Below, piece after piece: positions 6,865 through 16,549 of a stretch of 64,000 bases of DNA. Both the position numbers and the translations under genes were made by a program. The notes under the pieces were generated by a model that made no database searches, was not told the DNA's origin, and was given only the letters and a program-made list of their open reading frames with translations. The stretch comes from Lewinellaceae bacterium (GTDB taxonomy: Bacteria; Bacteroidota; Bacteroidia; Chitinophagales; Saprospiraceae), in assembly GCA_016712415.1 (NCBI GenBank), contig JADJRC010000018.1:62001-126000 (forward strand), in the 5' to 3' direction. How positions within the stretch are numbered: the stretch's first letter is position 1; each line of letters starts with the position of its first letter.

Positions 6865-8761
6865 GTTTGCCGCCACCGGAATCGCTCATTTTTCCTTCAT
6901 CCATCAGGTAGGTGATGACCTGCGCAACCGTTTCGTGGCGTTTCAGGGCAAAAGCCTGGAGGATTTCTTCGAAGGTCAAGGGGCCTTCACGAAGCACCTC
7001 CCTGATCTTGCGCTCATAGGATTCAAAAACGCCTGAATGGAGGTCGCTTTTATTCCTGCCGGTACAAACATCGCAGATGCCGCAGGCGGGACTATCCGGT
7101 TCGCCGAAATAGGCAACCAGTTGCTGGCTCCTGCATTGCCGCGTCTCGGCGTACCGGATGGCCTGTTCAAGCCGTTCTTCGGCCCGTTTTTTTCTGAAAT
7201 TGAATTTTTCAAAGTCGATGCTCAGGTACTCTGCAGCAACGCGTTCCCGGGTAAAGGTGAGTTGTGGCTTGTCTTTACGTTGTTCATACACCAGTATTTC
7301 TTCCTGATGTGCCGCCGTCAAAACCTGGCGCACCGCGTCCGCAGGTATTTTGGCAAAACCGGCGATCGTCGGTTCACTGATCTCGCAGAAATTGGAATTG
7401 ATACCAGGGTACGCACGTAACAAGACCTTTACAACCTTGTCTGCCTGGCGATTGCGGATCTGGTAATCGTAAATGGTCTCCCGGTCTGCCTGGATAAACA
7501 CCCTGGAGGCTGTGGATGCGGCATCGCTCATGGCGATCCAGCCTTCCTGTTCAAGCAGCCGGAGCGCTGCGTGGGTCGGTGCTGTGTCCAGTTTATAGGT
7601 GCTGCAAAAATACTGAAGGTCAAAATCGATGGATTCTCCGGCGCCGGCGCCGATAGCCAGTTGCGAATAACTGCCCAGCGCCTGGTAGACCCTTTTGACC
7701 AGGTCGAGTGCGGGGTAGGCCGTCTGCAAATTCAGCCTCAGGCCGTCGGCGTCGGCAGGGCCATAAAGCAGCGTTGCGTACGATTTCCGACCGTCGCGGC
7801 CACCCCGGCCGGCTTCCTGGAAATAGGCCTCCAGGTTGTCGGGCAGGTTCAGGTGCACGACTACCCGCACACCCGGCTTGTCGATGCCCATGCCAAACGC
7901 ATTGGTGCAAACAATGACGCGCGTTTTTCCGGTTATCCAGGCCTCCTGTCTGTTGCTGCGCTCTTCAGCACTGAGTCCCGCATGATAGTGATCGGCGCTG
8001 AACCGGTGGGCAGTCAGAAAGCGGGCAATTTCCCGTGTCTCGCCCCGGCTGCGCGCATATACGATGGCTGTACCGGGCACATTGCGCAGGATATCGAGCA
8101 GTTTTTCGCGTTTTTTGCTCTCGTACAACACGGAGTAGGACAGGTTGGCGCGCACAAAACTTTGTCGAAAGACCCTTTTTTCCCGGAATGCGAGCCTTTC
8201 CTGGATGTCTTCCAGCACTTCCGTGGTGGCGGTTGCGGTGAGCGCCAGAACGGGCACCTCGGGCAGCAGCGCCCGCAACTCGGCAATTTTCAGGTATGGC
8301 GGGCGAAAATCGTAGCCCCACTGACTGATACAATGCGCTTCGTCGACGGCCAGGAGGTTCACGTTCATGCGCGGGATACGGGCGCGAGCCATTTCGGTTT
8401 GCAAGCGTTCCGGGCTGACATACAGCAACTTATACGCACCGTTGCAGGCGTTTTCAAAAATAATATCGATTTCCCGCCGGCTCATTCCGGAATAGATGGC
8501 CGCACAGGGCACGCCGCGCGCCTTCAGGTTGTACACCTGGTCTTTCATCAGGGCGATAAGCGGAGAGATTACCAGACATAGCCCCTCCCGGCAAAGTGCA
8601 GGCACCTGGTAACAAATGGATTTGCCGCCGCCGGTCGGGAGCAGGGCCAGGGCATCCTGGCCGGCGAGCGCAGCACGTATGATGTCCTCCTGCAAGGGGC
8701 GGAATGCTGCATACCCCCAATACTGGCGCAGCATGTCGATGGGCTCCTGATGTTGCTTCAC
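6845..8761 (-). CDS. recQ: ATP-dependent DNA helicase RecQ
   Basis: About 638 residues. Helicase motifs are present in order: FRPLQEDII (motif 0), LLPTGGGKS (Walker A, near residue 37), VDEAHCISQWGYDFRP (DEAH plus aromatic-rich loop), LTATAT, YARSRGETR, GMGIDKPGVR and QEAGRGGRDG. The zinc-binding RecQ-Ct domain follows (C-R-S-QQLVAYFGE... CGICDVC), then a winged helix. No HRDC domain follows. I propose GTG 8761 as the start, giving MKQHQEPIDMLRQYWGY like family members; upstream in-frame codons extend through a -7-like box TATTTTTG (8789-8782, minus strand). ATG 8734 is the alternative. RecQ unwinds 3'-5' in recombination and fork repair. Confidence 0.95.
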   Translation of the reverse strand: MKQHQEPIDMLRQYWGYAAFRPLQEDIIRAALAGQDALALLPTGGGKSICYQVPALCREGLCLVISPLIALMKDQVYNLKARGVPCAAIYSGMSRREIDIIFENACNGAYKLLYVSPERLQTEMARARIPRMNVNLLAVDEAHCISQWGYDFRPPYLKIAELRALLPEVPVLALTATATTEVLEDIQERLAFREKRVFRQSFVRANLSYSVLYESKKREKLLDILRNVPGTAIVYARSRGETREIARFLTAHRFSADHYHAGLSAEERSNRQEAWITGKTRVIVCTNAFGMGIDKPGVRVVVHLNLPDNLEAYFQEAGRGGRDGRKSYATLLYGPADADGLRLNLQTAYPALDLVKRVYQALGSYSQLAIGAGAGESIDFDLQYFCSTYKLDTAPTHAALRLLEQEGWIAMSDAASTASRVFIQADRETIYDYQIRNRQADKVVKVLLRAYPGINSNFCEISEPTIAGFAKIPADAVRQVLTAAHQEEILVYEQRKDKPQLTFTRERVAAEYLSIDFEKFNFRKKRAEERLEQAIRYAETRQCRSQQLVAYFGEPDSPACGICDVCTGRNKSDLHSGVFESYERKIREVLREGPLTFEEILQAFALKRHETVAQVITYLMDEGKMSDSGGGKLIYSGG

Positions 8762-9002
8762 GGGGTGGACTTCGTTTTTGGCAAAAATAATACAGTATGA
8801 CAGGTCTTGTGTATATTGTGGCGCGGCATGTGCAACTTTGCCGTCCTTTGCCGAACAAAGCCTTACCCATTTTCCAAATCCGTCTGATAACCGGAACGCA
8901 TCCGGCAATCACTTCTTGCACGGCTAGAGGTGGCGCCTTGTGTAATTGCGGTTTGGCGCAACACTTTGATTATCACCTTAATTTCATTTCAAGTATCAAT
9001 CA

Positions 9003-10052
9003 ATGGCATTTATCGATATCATTTTAAAAACGCCGTCGTACGGATGGCAGGACGAACAGGGGGCCTTGATAAAGCCTACAGTGGGGCAGATTTTTGCAGA
9101 ATTCTTTTCACGGATCAACATATTCAAATCTCGGAAAAACTGGCTGCCCATGCTTTCCTGGTTATGGCTGTTGTTGCTGGTTCCCGTTTTCTTTATTTTT
9201 TTCTTGAAATACTTTACCTGGTGGCTCCTGCTGATCGGGTTTGTATACAGCATGGTGTTGATGGGTACTCACGGAACCATCTGGTACCACCGCTATTGCA
9301 CCCACCAGTCCTATGTTTTTTCCAATAAATTCTGGCGTTTTATCACCCAGCACCTGATGATCCGGATGGTGCCGGAAGAAATATACGTGATATCCCACCA
9401 CGTGCACCATGTAAAATCAGACGAACCAGGCGACCCGTATAACACCCATGCCGGCTGGTTATACTGCTTTCTGGCGGATGTGAACCACCAGCCGATTGCC
9501 GACGATCTGGATGAAAAAGATTATGCAGGCGTTGTAGGACTATTGCAGCACACCGGCATAAAATGCAATTCGTATGCGGAATACCAGAAATGGGGCTCCG
9601 TTGCGCACCCGTTCAATACCATAGTGAGTTGGGTATTGAATTGGTCCTTTTGGTATACCGCATTTTTCCTGATCGGCGGGCACGCGCTCGCGTGTACGCT
9701 TTTCACCGGAGCGCTGATCTGGGCTTTCGGGGTGCGCACTTTTAATTACGAGGGTCACGGGAAAGGCAAGGACTTGCGCAGGGACGGCGTTGATTTTGAT
9801 CGTAAAAACATGTCTATCAACCAGATGTGGCCCGGCATTGTAGCAGGGGAATGGCACAACAACCACCACCTGTTCCCGCGCAGCGCGCGTTCGGGCTTCC
9901 TGAAACACCAACTCGATTTTGCCTGGTATTACATCTATTTCCTGTACCTGATCGGCGGCGTGAAATCCTATAACTGTGCCAAGGCGCAGTTCTTCGACAA
10001 TTACTACCTTCCTTACCAGGAGGCACTTAAAAACCCGGTAAGACAGGCCTGA
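9003..10052 (+). CDS. Acyl-CoA / fatty acid desaturase
   Basis: 349 residues of an integral membrane di-iron desaturase. Three histidine boxes are visible: HGTIWYHRYCTH (about residues 95-106, H-x-x-x-x-H type), HHVHH near residue 137, and HNNHH near residue 286. Hydrophobic pairs of helices lie at about 50-90 and 205-250. The family inserts a double bond into acyl chains (often delta-9) with O2 and an electron donor, adjusting membrane fluidity. The last codon is one base from the GTG start of the following permease gene, so translation may be coupled. The acyl carrier form and regiochemistry cannot be told from sequence. Confidence 0.92.
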   Translation: MAFIDIILKTPSYGWQDEQGALIKPTVGQIFAEFFSRINIFKSRKNWLPMLSWLWLLLLVPVFFIFFLKYFTWWLLLIGFVYSMVLMGTHGTIWYHRYCTHQSYVFSNKFWRFITQHLMIRMVPEEIYVISHHVHHVKSDEPGDPYNTHAGWLYCFLADVNHQPIADDLDEKDYAGVVGLLQHTGIKCNSYAEYQKWGSVAHPFNTIVSWVLNWSFWYTAFFLIGGHALACTLFTGALIWAFGVRTFNYEGHGKGKDLRRDGVDFDRKNMSINQMWPGIVAGEWHNNHHLFPRSARSGFLKHQLDFAWYYIYFLYLIGGVKSYNCAKAQFFDNYYLPYQEALKNPVRQA

Positions 10053-10053
10053 C

Positions 10054-11391
10054 GTGGAATCCTCCAACCTTCAGCAAAAACTTACGCTTTACGGCCTTAC
10101 CATGATCGCCGTAGGGTCGTGTATCGGCTCGGGTATTTTCATCACTCCGGCGCAGATCGCAGGCGCTGTACCCAATGCGACACTTGTACTGGCCGTTTGG
10201 GCATTGGGCGGCGTGATCGCACTCACCGGAGCGCTGACATTCAGCGAGTTGGGCGGCATGTATCCCAAATCAGGCGGTGTATATGTATACCTGAAAGAGG
10301 CCTACGGCGAAATGGTGGGCTTTCTTTACGGCTGGGTCATCCTGCTGGTAATCAACACGGGCGCCCTGGCCGGCCTTTGTGTCGCCTTTGCCGAATACCT
10401 GAAAATTTTTGTTCCCGGCATGAGCCAGGGCGCCAAAACGGCCGTCGCAGCCGCCACCATGCTGGCGCTTACGGGCATCAATATTCTGGGGGTCAATGTG
10501 AGTCAGGGCCTTTCGAACCTGTTCACCGGGTTGAAACTGCTGGCAATAGGCGGCATTGTCGTTGCGGGGTTCCTGTATTTTGATCCGGCCAGGGTCCATC
10601 TCGATTTTTCCCTGGATAAAAACGTGCCGGTTCATTTGACTACCGCCATGCTCACCGGTCTGATCGGCGTACTCTTTTCTGTGGGCGGGTGGCACCATGC
10701 CTCCTACCTTGCAGGGGAAGCGATCGATGCGCCGCGCACCGTACCGCGCGCGATGTTCCTCGGCGTGGTCATTGTGCTGGTGATGTACCTGCTGGTCAAC
10801 CTGGCCTATATGTTTCTGCTGCCGCTGGAAGCGATTGCAGAAACGCCACGGGTTGCCGGCGATGCCATGGCAACCATAGCGCCCTGGGGCGGCAAGGCTG
10901 TCGCAGTGGCTATTGCCCTGTCCATATTCGGAACGATCAGTATTTACACCATGTCGGCACCCAGGATATACTTCGCTATGGCCGAAGACGGTATTTTTTT
11001 CAAACAATTGGCATACGTGCATCCCAAATGGCGTACCCCGGTGGTGGCTATGCTGGTGCAGGTTGTCTGGGCCATCGCTGTGCTGTTGTTTTTTCAGGGG
11101 CTGTTCGACAAGATCATCACCTTTGTCACTTTCATGGATATTGCATTCATGGGACTGGCAGGCGCAGCCGTTTTTGTGTTCCGGATCAGGAAAAAAGACG
11201 CGGACCGCCCGGTACGGGTATGGGCTTACCCGCTGGTGCCCCTGGTTTTTGTGCTGATCTCGGCGGCTTTTGCGCTGAATACCTTACTGGAACAGCCGGA
11301 GCAGGCGCTTCCCGGACTGGGGTTATTGCTGATCGGCATTCTGGTATTTTGGGTATTGAAAAGCCGCGCCGGGCGTATGACGAAACAGTAG
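10054..11391 (+). CDS. APC-superfamily amino acid permease
   Basis: 445 residues with about 12 hydrophobic helices. The N-terminal signature IAVGSCIGSGIFITP (helix 1, substrate backbone binding) is typical of the APC/LAT-type transporters, as are SELGGMYPKSGGVYVYLKEAYG and GWHHASYLAGEAIDAPRTVPRA. Transport of amino acids by H+ symport or exchange is the family role; the substrate is not predictable. The start is GTG 10054, just after the desaturase stop (TGA 10050-10052), with no better upstream start in frame. It ends 25 bases before the convergent STAND-FGE gene, with no clear terminator between. Confidence 0.92.
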   Translation: MESSNLQQKLTLYGLTMIAVGSCIGSGIFITPAQIAGAVPNATLVLAVWALGGVIALTGALTFSELGGMYPKSGGVYVYLKEAYGEMVGFLYGWVILLVINTGALAGLCVAFAEYLKIFVPGMSQGAKTAVAAATMLALTGINILGVNVSQGLSNLFTGLKLLAIGGIVVAGFLYFDPARVHLDFSLDKNVPVHLTTAMLTGLIGVLFSVGGWHHASYLAGEAIDAPRTVPRAMFLGVVIVLVMYLLVNLAYMFLLPLEAIAETPRVAGDAMATIAPWGGKAVAVAIALSIFGTISIYTMSAPRIYFAMAEDGIFFKQLAYVHPKWRTPVVAMLVQVVWAIAVLLFFQGLFDKIITFVTFMDIAFMGLAGAAVFVFRIRKKDADRPVRVWAYPLVPLVFVLISAAFALNTLLEQPEQALPGLGLLLIGILVFWVLKSRAGRMTKQ

Positions 11392-11416
11392 CCGGAAATA
11401 TCCATTGATAATCATG

Positions 11417-14100
11417 CTAAAGCCCCTGCACCACCCGAAAACCGTACTGGTCGTCGCGGCTGTCGGGAGAGCGAATGCCGCCATCGGAGATGCGAATGGC
11501 GGTAGGCATGTTTTTCCATGACCCGCCACGCACTACCCGATACCGCCCGTATGAAGCCGTATTCCAGTCCCAGCACCACTCCCACACGTTTCCGCTGAGG
11601 TCGTACAGCCCGATTCCGTTGTGCTTCTTGCCTGTCGCCACCGCCCTGGTGCGATTTCCGGAATTACCCTTATGCCAGGCTACTAAATCCGCCTGGTTGC
11701 TTCCTGCATACTCGAAGGAAGCCTGATTCGGACCTCCGTGAGCAGCATATTCCCACTCCGCTTCGACTGGCAGGCGGAAGCCCTCTGCATTATCCCGACG
11801 GGTAACGGTCCATTTCAATTTGTCGATATCGCTGATATTATCGGCGTCTTTTTGATCCCGGTCGATTGTATAGACGGGCGCAAGCCCGAGTTGTGTACTA
11901 AGCCAGTTGGCATATTCCACTGCGTCGTACCAACTAACAAATACCACCGGATTGTTGCCTTCCCAGCCCCAACCCGGCCGTTTGATGGTACTTTCATCCA
12001 GCAAATCCTTCCCCGGTTGTTCAGGAAAAGATTGTACTGCCACACCGTGGTTTCCGTTTTGGCCATTTTGAATCCGGAAACACCGCCGCTGCCTTTTACC
12101 CCAACCATGACGGGATAGTAACGGGCATTCAATGCCTCAAAACGGGCAGGGGAGAGGCGTTGGATTTCGCTTCGAAGCGCTGTCCGGGCGCTCGTTGTGC
12201 CGGTATTGCCGCTTTTGCCCATCAGCGCGGCTACTGTGGCAATAATTTGCCGCGATTTCTCCTGTCGCCCGCTTTCATTAAAAAAATAGGCAATTTCAAG
12301 CAATGCCTCGGCCACCTTCGGTTTTTTCCGACCCAGTGCGGCGGCATTGGTCAACCTGGAAAGCGCCGTTTCATAGTGCAATCCGTTGATATCCTGCGCT
12401 GCCTCCAGCAGGGCCTGCCCGACGAGATTATCGTTGGCCCTTTGCATGTTTTCCAGCGAACGCCGGGCTTCTTCCGCCTTGGTAAGTGCAATGATTTTTT
12501 GCGTGTCGGCCCGCATTTCCTGCTGCCGGGCAATGACCGCGCTCGAATCAGCCAGTTGTTTTTGCTGTACGGCGATAGTGGCGTTTGTCTCTGCAATGCC
12601 GCGCTGTTCCCTAGCTATATCAGACTGCCTGTTTGCCCAGAAAAAAGCAATTGCAGCCAGGATGGCCAGCATACCCACACCCAATGCAAAAACATTGGCC
12701 CGTTTTTTTGCTTTTTCGGCGGCTTCCTGCAGGCGTTCCGCCTCGGCCCGGCGCGCGGTTTCTTCGCGGACCTTTTCCTCCGCTGCCCTTGCCCGCTCGA
12801 GGGCTTCGAGTCGCTCCTGTTCCTTGCGCTGCTGCTCCAGGGTGGCTTCGCGCGCCTTGCGCGACTTCAGCATGGGTGCGATGAGGGTATCGTGGCTGAT
12901 CTCGTAGTTGTATCCTCCCAGCGTGTTGAGTTCGCGGCGGATGAGGTAGGTGCGTTCGAGGTTTTTGAACAGTTCAGGCGCAATGCCGAGGCTTTGAGAA
13001 AGTTCTACGGAATCGCGGCTGAGGCGCCGGGCATCGCCGGTTTGAGCATCTACAAGCAGAAGACCGTCCTCCAGCACACGGCGGGCCGGGAGTCGCTCCT
13101 CGTCCGGCAATTCGCTGATGCGATTTTGGTAGTAATCTTCGTATACGGTGTCGAAGTCAGGCAGATCGGCGGCTGTGACGGTCGCCAAACCGCGTTCATT
13201 GACGCGTTTTTCGATGGAAGCGCACACAATTTGCAACTGAAACGCCTCGATCCGGCCCTTGCTCGCGGCATCCTTGCCGGAGAGTTCGCCGAGCATCTTT
13301 TCAAGGGCATCTTCACTGTAGCCGAATTCCGGACCGGCGCCTTCTCCCAACAGGGCAACGGGTAGTGAAGCGGGCATCACAATGGCTTCGCGAGCCTGCT
13401 TTATATCGAGTGCCTGAAGTTCGTATCGCTTGTTCAGGATAGCCGGCAGGTAATCTTTCATGCCGTCGAGCAGGCTGAGCCGGTCGGCCCGAATGGAGAA
13501 TAACACCTTGGCATCGAATGGCGTTGCGAGAAAGGCACGTTGCTCGCGGGCGCCCGAGCGCGCCGCAAGGCGTACATCCTGGGGGATTTCCTCATACAGC
13601 AATTCGGCGATTTCGGCCCGAAACTGCGCCTGCTCTGCTTCAGGATATGTGAAAAACTCTTCGAATTGATCAAAAACAAGCAGGAACCGGGCTGTGCCGC
13701 CGGCTGGTTGTCGCATTTTGAAATGGTGCCAAAGCCGGATTCCCGGCGTCAGCGTATTTAAAAATGCTGCGTCTGCTACCGGAAGTATTGATTCAATCGA
13801 CTTTGCCACTGTCTGGAGTGGCGTCGCCGATTTGCCGGCGACGTAAGTTCCCAGCCGTATCTCCAGGGGTTGAAACTGGTGCTTTTCGGGCGCTTACGGG
13901 TCGGTAAACCGGGGTATTACGCCTGCCTTCAGCAGCGAACTCTTGCCATAGCCGCTTTTGGCAAACAGCACAGTGAGCCGTTCGAGCAGGATCAGGTCGT
14001 ATAGTTCTTCAATATCACGGCTGCGGCCAAAGAAAAGGTGCTTTTCACTGGTTTCAAACGGGCGCACGCCCGGGTAGCGAAGATGTCGTGTGGTCATCAT
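11417..14100 (-). CDS. STAND NTPase with transmembrane helix and C-terminal FGE/SUMF1-like domain, interrupted by a stop and a frameshift
   Basis: About 894 codons if repaired. Segments: residues 1-68 (to in-frame TAA at 13894-13896), then the same frame on to about 12020, then a shifted frame 12020-11417 after a one-base deletion in CCCC 12011-12014. The N-terminus starts RYPGVRPFETSEKHLFFGR, with Walker A AKSGYGKSS (47-55) and Walker B FLLVFDQFEEF (about 139-149), which is the nSTAND signature. A coiled coil (about 420-465) precedes one membrane helix (about 465-487) and a helical TPR-like region. The last about 220 residues are an FGE/SUMF1 domain (GFRLPVEAEWEYAA, GNVWEWCWDW, VVRGGSW). The paired catalytic cysteines of true formylglycine enzymes are absent, so a binding or sensor role is likelier. 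Its ATG overlaps the SIR2-like gene stop (TGATG), indicating an operon. Confidence 0.82.
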
Positions 14101-15189
14101 CAGTCGGGCAGGTTGGTGGCAAGATCATTGATGTTTTTTACCACACGGTTATAAAGCGTATCGAGGTTACGACTGTCTTCGGTGCCGGCCTTGGTATCGT
14201 TTTCCCATTTGTGGTACCAGTTGCTGACCATAACGGCCATGTCCTTGTCTTCCGGCTCTGTGAGCAGTTTCATCAGAATTTCGAGGGCGCGACCGGTCTT
14301 TCCTTCTTTTAACAATCTCAAAACCAGGTGTTTGTCCGGCTTTTCAGCATCCGCAGCGCCTTCATTCAGTTGTTCCTGCCAGCGCCTGCACAGTTCGTCG
14401 AAGAAGGCTTCTCCTTCCCCGATAAACTTGATATTGAACTGTTTGAGCAAAAATATCTGGTTGTCCTTGTTGCCGTATTGGGTGCTGAGCGCAACCTGCA
14501 TCGGCGTATTGTCTTCATAAAGCAGGCGTAGCAGCAGTTGAGTATACCATTTGTCAAAATCAAAGCCGAGGAAAAAGAACGAGCGCGCTTCGCCCAGGGC
14601 GCGCCGCACCTTTTTGGGCAAACCGGGCGTACCCATGGCTGTTTTCAGCAGTCGGAAAAGATCGTCATAGTCGAGCACCAGCGAGGCGTCTTCACGGTAC
14701 GAGCCGCACAGGTTGTACAGCAAGGGGCGATCGCGCTCCCCAGCCGTCCAGTTCATCCTCGTCATTTTGGCCGATGTGGTTAAAAAAGGCAAACTGTGCC
14801 CGTGCACCTTTCGGATAGGCCTGGTAGAGAAAGTGACCGGGTGTTGTCGATACGGTAAGTGCAAACGGTAGCGAAGCGATTTTTTGATATACTTCCGAAT
14901 CGGGCTTGGCCTCCTCGTAAAAGAGACTTACCGCTCGTTGCACTTCCGACTTGGCGGCTTTATTGTGGAACAGAAACAGGTTGTCGCGTTCGTGAAAATG
15001 GGCAATGTCCTCCTTGTGCTGCTGGTCCAACTGGGCGCGCAACTGCTCCCTCAGCAGGCGCCCGCCGGAGTGCGCCAGTTCAGGGCCGAGCAGGAGGACG
15101 CATTTTTGACGGCCCATGTCGAACAACAGGGGCTTGAATACCTTGTCCCATTCAGGAGTGCTAAGGTCAGGTGCTGTGGATGTTTTCAT
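14100..15189 (-). CDS. SIR2-like protein with effector-associated C-terminal domain, frameshifted
   Basis: About 362 codons once a one-base insertion in CCCC 14738-14741 is corrected; read 15189-14741 in one frame and 14737-14100 in the next. The N-terminus (EWDKVFKPLLFDMGRQK, CVLLLGPELA) and later LYNLCGSYRED, LVLDYDDLF and FFFLGFDFDKWY match the SIR2_2-like fold used by many bacterial NAD+-degrading immune effectors. The C-terminal about 75 residues (LLKEGKTGRALEILMKLL ... GTEDSRNLDTLYNRV) resemble the effector-associated adaptor domains that couple effectors to STAND NTPases. The stop overlaps the STAND gene start (TGATG). Role as an NADase effector is inference from family; catalytic residues were not verified. 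Confidence 0.75.
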
Positions 15190-15540
15190 TAGGTACGTTT
15201 AATAAATGCGCAGCGGATTTCCGAACCCGTTGCAGCGCCCGGCATTTCGGCAGACCTGAAATCCGCAGTACGTGTCATGGCGCTCAACTGCCAAAAATAG
15301 ACATTGAATAAAACATCGCCCCAATTCCGGGTGGATTATATAAGTAATGTTTTAAAACGGCTGACGGTAAACTTGTTTTTAGTGCTTGATGGCACGCTGA
15401 TGACGCTGATTGAACAGATATTCACAGATAATTCTTTTTATACCGGAATTCCCCGAATTTAAGAAATTACAGAATTCCAGCGCATTAATTTTTATCTGCG
15501 CCAATCTGTTCAATCAGCGTCATCAGCGTGCCAAACACAC
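15190..15540. other. Gene-free stretch holding an inverted-repeat element
   Basis: No convincing reading frame, RNA gene or promoter was seen. It lies upstream of the SIR2-like gene and downstream of the PorP gene. Its only clear structure is the inverted repeat at 15390-15533. Confidence 0.6.
15390..15533. repeat. MITE-like element with perfect 30-bp inverted ends
   Basis: Bases 15390-15419 (beginning TGGCACGCTGATGACGCTGA) are the exact reverse complement of 15504-15533. The pairing continues imperfectly inward (CACAGATAA against CGCAGATAA). The 84-base centre is AT-rich and non-coding. No transposase is encoded. It could be a miniature mobile element, a large cruciform or a dispersed intergenic repeat; copy number elsewhere is needed to decide. 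Confidence 0.75.
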
Positions 15541-16494
15541 TCAGTTCCACGCATAGCTCACCGTCAATTCATGGCTCGTTCCAAACACATTGCCAAAACT
15601 GGAAATGTTGTAATCGAAACTATACCCGACCCGCACAAGCGAGTTTTCGAGCCGCAACAATTGGGTGAGAATGATGCCGGTTTCAATGCGAATGGCATTG
15701 GAGGTGGAGTATCCGCCACCGATCCAGAAGTTGTTGGCAAACTTCTGCCGGATGTTGATGTCGAGGTGCATCGGTACGTTGGGCGCATATTTCAACCAGA
15801 AAGAGGGCTCAATAAACCCGTTCTGGCCGGAAGGGAAAATAACCCCGCCATTAAGGTAAATGTGCGCTGCCTGCTGTATGGACAAATCGCTTCCGCCCAG
15901 CCCCTTAAACTTTGCCCGTATACCCGCAGTCTGCGGCATGGACAAGCCGGCGTAATACTTCCTGCCTTTTTCCGGGTAATACACCACATTGATTCCCATG
16001 CCAAAGTCGGGCAGAAAATTGCCCTGCCTGATACCGGACAAGAGGTCGTCCGGGTCGAATTGCAATTCGGCGGCGCGGGCGCGGTGCTGTACCAGGCCTG
16101 CGCTCAAACCAAAACCAATGAGCAGGTTTTCGCGCGTCGAGGGCCTGATCTGGTAGGAGTAGCGGGCATACAATCCTGTTGTTCCGGTTGGCCCGGTCTG
16201 GTCGTTGACCAGCAATCCCCCGAATACGGAGAGGTTGGCGTCTTCTCTGATGTAATTGAAGTGAGCAAGCCCGGTTGCGGGCGCATCCTTGATATTTACC
16301 CACTGGCGGCGGAAACTGATGCCGGCCACCCTGGTCTGGTTGTATTGCAGGTAATCGACCGGAATGCCGGCTGGGTTGAGGTAATTCTGCAATTCGGTAT
16401 ACTGGTTAAAAACAGGCAACTGTTGCGCGCCCAGGCCCGTGGAAAACAGGCTGCAAAGCAGGAGAAGAACTATATATTTTGCCATGATTTTCAT
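15541..16494 (-). CDS. PorP/SprF-family T9SS outer membrane protein
   Basis: 317 residues with a cleavable signal peptide (MAKYIVLLLLCSLFSTGLGAQ) and the PorP/SprF start QQLPVFNQYTELQNYLNPAG. The rest alternates as in an outer membrane beta-barrel and ends in an aromatic strand (LTVSYAWN). Two ATGs are possible (16494 and 16485); either yields a signal peptide. Proteins of this family sit next to gliding-motility or T9SS adhesins and are needed for their secretion or surface attachment, as SprF is for SprB. Here it follows the giant repeat adhesin by 55 bases on the same strand, fitting that pairing. The frame is intact. Confidence 0.9.
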   Translation of the reverse strand: MKIMAKYIVLLLLCSLFSTGLGAQQLPVFNQYTELQNYLNPAGIPVDYLQYNQTRVAGISFRRQWVNIKDAPATGLAHFNYIREDANLSVFGGLLVNDQTGPTGTTGLYARYSYQIRPSTRENLLIGFGLSAGLVQHRARAAELQFDPDDLLSGIRQGNFLPDFGMGINVVYYPEKGRKYYAGLSMPQTAGIRAKFKGLGGSDLSIQQAAHIYLNGGVIFPSGQNGFIEPSFWLKYAPNVPMHLDINIRQKFANNFWIGGGYSTSNAIRIETGIILTQLLRLENSLVRVGYSFDYNISSFGNVFGTSHELTVSYAWN

Positions 16495-16549
16495 TTTTCT
16501 GGTTGAGAAAATGGTTTGAAGAAGGTTCTGGAAATCCGAAACCCGCCTG

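Noticed and set aside
7571..8581. 336-residue open frame on the plus strand
   Set aside because: Antisense to recQ helicase motifs.
11417..12043. Stand-alone FGE/SUMF1 gene
   Set aside because: The 5' part of this frame joins the STAND gene exactly at a CCCC run; it is the C-terminal domain of that gene, not a separate one.
11417..12043. FGE domain as the variable target of a diversity-generating retroelement
   Set aside because: No reverse transcriptase, template repeat or accessory gene is present in the window.
12160..13365. 401-residue open frame on the plus strand
   Set aside because: Antisense to the STAND gene; Gly/Arg/Leu-rich sequence without domain signals and no promoter.
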